Positions 62,346-64,000 of a stretch of 64,000 nucleotides of DNA are shown here, one piece after another. Under the pieces are notes generated by a model. The model was not told the DNA's origin. It was given only the letters and a program-made list of their open reading frames with translations, and did no database searches. Positions within the stretch are counted from its first letter, which is position 1. Every line of letters starts with the position of its first letter. The stretch covers positions 24,715,023-24,779,022 of the forward strand of contig CM060200.1 in the NCBI GenBank assembly GCA_030562195.1. The letters are read 5' to 3'. Origin of the DNA: Nipponacmea schrenckii. Lineage: Eukaryota; Mollusca; Gastropoda; Lottiidae. The position numbers and the translations under genes are program-made.

Positions 62346-62600
62346 TTATAAAAAAGGAATATAAATGTCCCTAGGCAACTTCACACCACGGCACGTGTCA
62401 TTCGGTTTACTTCCGTAACAAGAAAAGATCCCTTTGTCTTCCTTATGGTGTAAATAATGATTAATTTCCGGAGCCGTCGTCAAAAACACAGGCTTCTTTA
62501 TTTGTCTTATCGGTGATTCATCCGATATCCAGTTACCCAGAGTTGTGTCCCTTCTCAATGTGTGACGTAGCCTTGATCGCACCAGACCTTATTTGGTATA
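62346..62600 (-). other. Stop-free, G+C-richer tract, possible exon or conserved element
   Basis: On the minus strand a frame stays open for about 80 codons between a TAA near 62594 and a stop at about 62346. Composition is clearly less A/T-rich than the flanks. There is no ATG near its start, so if coding it would be an internal exon. An AG at the left boundary (AAATAAG) could be an acceptor, but the donor side is weak. Residues are mixed, with basic N-terminal and histidine/proline-containing middle parts. No family was recognised. A TGACGTAG word near 62562 resembles a half-perfect CRE. Confidence 0.2.
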
Positions 62601-63166
62601 AATTCAGAAACACGATCGTTTCCTCCAAGTCTCGATCAATGATGACATTTTAAGAGTATGTCACGTATAAAGAATGACCTATTAATCGCGATTATCATGT
62701 CCCGCAACCTTAACGATTTCGTCCTTTTGATGTGGAAACTAATTTTTCTAATTTAAGTGAATCATCTTTTATTGTGAATCTTTAAGCACACAATGATATT
62801 AGGCGCTATCTAATGTTGATAGCAAGAATAATGCCGAGGGGAGTTTCTCTTTTATAGTTCTATAATTAATAAGCATTATCGTCATTTTTTAAAACTTGAC
62901 AAGCAAAGTAGTGACTCAATCAAACGGTCTGTCACAAAGAGATTGAAGAAACTAAAGGACCTAGCTCTATTTATTTTATTAACAAAGGAAATGTAGAAGT
63001 GGCTAACGATTTCCTAAATGGGTATAAAATCATAAAGACTAGAATATAATGAAATATAATGGATTTTGTCAGAATAAATTCTGCAGGGAATATTCGTCAA
63101 TTATTGTTCGCGATTAGAATGAAATGCGAATTCAGACCATCTTATATTTAATATATTATGTGTATT
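62601..63166. other. Unannotated DNA, no gene seen
   Basis: Stops occur in all frames, and no repeat, RNA gene or element is recognised. Confidence 0.5.
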
Positions 63167-63205
63167 GAAATGAAAATAAATTGGAATTTTACATACTCCT
63201 ATATT
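63167..63205 (-). mobile_element. Possible degraded SINE 3' tail
   Basis: GAAATGAAAATAAATTGGAA followed by TTTTACATACTCCT aligns with the minus-strand SINE end (GAAATGAATGGAGTTTTACG) with several mismatches and small gaps. The match is short and A/T-rich, so it may be chance. Confidence 0.3.
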
Positions 63206-64000
63206 AAGCAAAATGAAATAAAAGTCTATTAATATTGGCACGAAATAAAAGGTTATACACATTCGTTTGCCAGATTAGCATATGGAATGAAATAGAACTT
63301 GATGCTCTGAGAAGGAAAGGAATAACAGTGTTATTAACTGTAATAAACTGTCGCAAAGGACGCTCAGACTTTTCCTGTCCACATCATGTTTCGTCGAAGC
63401 CGTACATGAGGGACTGGATGATAGAGGTTAACTAATCAACATATTTTCCAGATCTTTGCAGCGCGAACTTTGCATTACAGTCTTTTTATACGAACTGCAA
63501 TATTGCCCTGACTGATCTACATCAACGAAGGAAACGTCGACATAAAAGTAACATATTTCTAGCTATATCTATGAAGATACTCTTCGACTTTTAGGTCGTT
63601 GTACTCTGGAAACGATTATGTCAGTCCAACCCATCTGAATCACACAGAAAGACATTGAATATTAATCTAGCATCTAACATAAAATTAATTTCATTCGATA
63701 AGATAGACATGGTTGAATAATCTAATGATAAAGAGATATCTTGTGACATCACTAACGGTACATTGAACAGCGCCGCTAAAAAATTAACATCAGATTATTC
63801 TTAACTAAAACTTGTGCACTGATTTGACTATGATCTCTCGACCCATACCCATAATCTCCATTCAATGGCGAGACTGGGGATTAATAGGGCGTTATAGGAC
63901 TGATTTGAAAGTCAAAGTCGTGTATTTACTTTTCAATTCAAGTTCTAAACTTGCATTGTGTAATGATGTGACATGGGTTTTGAATAACAAAAGACCTTCA
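63206..64000. other. Unannotated DNA, no gene seen
   Basis: A 66-codon plus-strand open frame (63,235-63,435) that starts without an ATG is unrecognised. Nothing else could be supported up to the window end. Confidence 0.5.

Overview
This window reads as non-coding nuclear DNA from an animal. It is A+T-rich throughout, roughly two-thirds A+T by eye. The longest open frame on either strand is about 107 codons, and that frame runs into a tandem repeat. No protein-coding gene, exon series, rRNA or true tRNA could be recognised. There are no operons, ribosome binding sites or bacterial-style gene packing. The organism is eukaryotic: the window holds a tRNA-derived SINE with a target-site duplication, a decayed CR1/Jockey-type non-LTR reverse transcriptase, and several minisatellites. 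The repeat style, including units carrying a TGACCTTGACC motif, suggests a lophotrochozoan and most likely a mollusc. That placement is tentative and rests on general familiarity, not on a search.

Layout. From 1 to about 32 kb the sequence is mostly unique-looking A/T-rich DNA, likely intergenic or a very long intron. It holds scattered low-copy duplications (12.4, 12.8, 16.3 and 18.2 kb), a G-run (11.3 kb) and a TTCA microsatellite (28.75 kb). At 23,770-24,150 lies a complete SINE of about 355 bp on the minus strand, with pol III A and B boxes and a perfect 13-bp target-site duplication. Fragments of the same family lie at 2.7, 32.3, 34.3, 37.5 and 53.6 kb, with weaker ones at 37.35 and 63.2 kb.

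From 35.6 to 38.96 kb there are two interleaved duplicated segments, one carrying an AGGTCA direct repeat, followed by a SINE fragment and a 31-bp minisatellite rich in TCGCGA. At 47.56-48.44 kb is a 47-bp minisatellite of about 18 copies with multi-unit higher-order structure. From 52.65 to 54.24 kb is a repeat cluster: a perfect 33-bp duplication, a 62-bp minisatellite, a SINE tail and the LINE reverse transcriptase relic. More imperfect duplications follow at 55.3-55.7 and 57.5-57.7 kb.

Possible function. No genes act together here. The best candidates for function are clusters of recognisable transcription-factor motifs: two perfect CRE palindromes 54 bp apart at 56.2 kb, a Pbx-Meis/Prep composite site at 39.7 kb, a homeodomain/NK2 cluster at 60.3-60.5 kb and a posterior-Hox-like cluster at 27.28 kb. 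Two tracts at 60.5-61.2 and 62.35-62.6 kb have unusually few stop codons and deserve a homology or RNA check. I found no convincing undescribed coding system.
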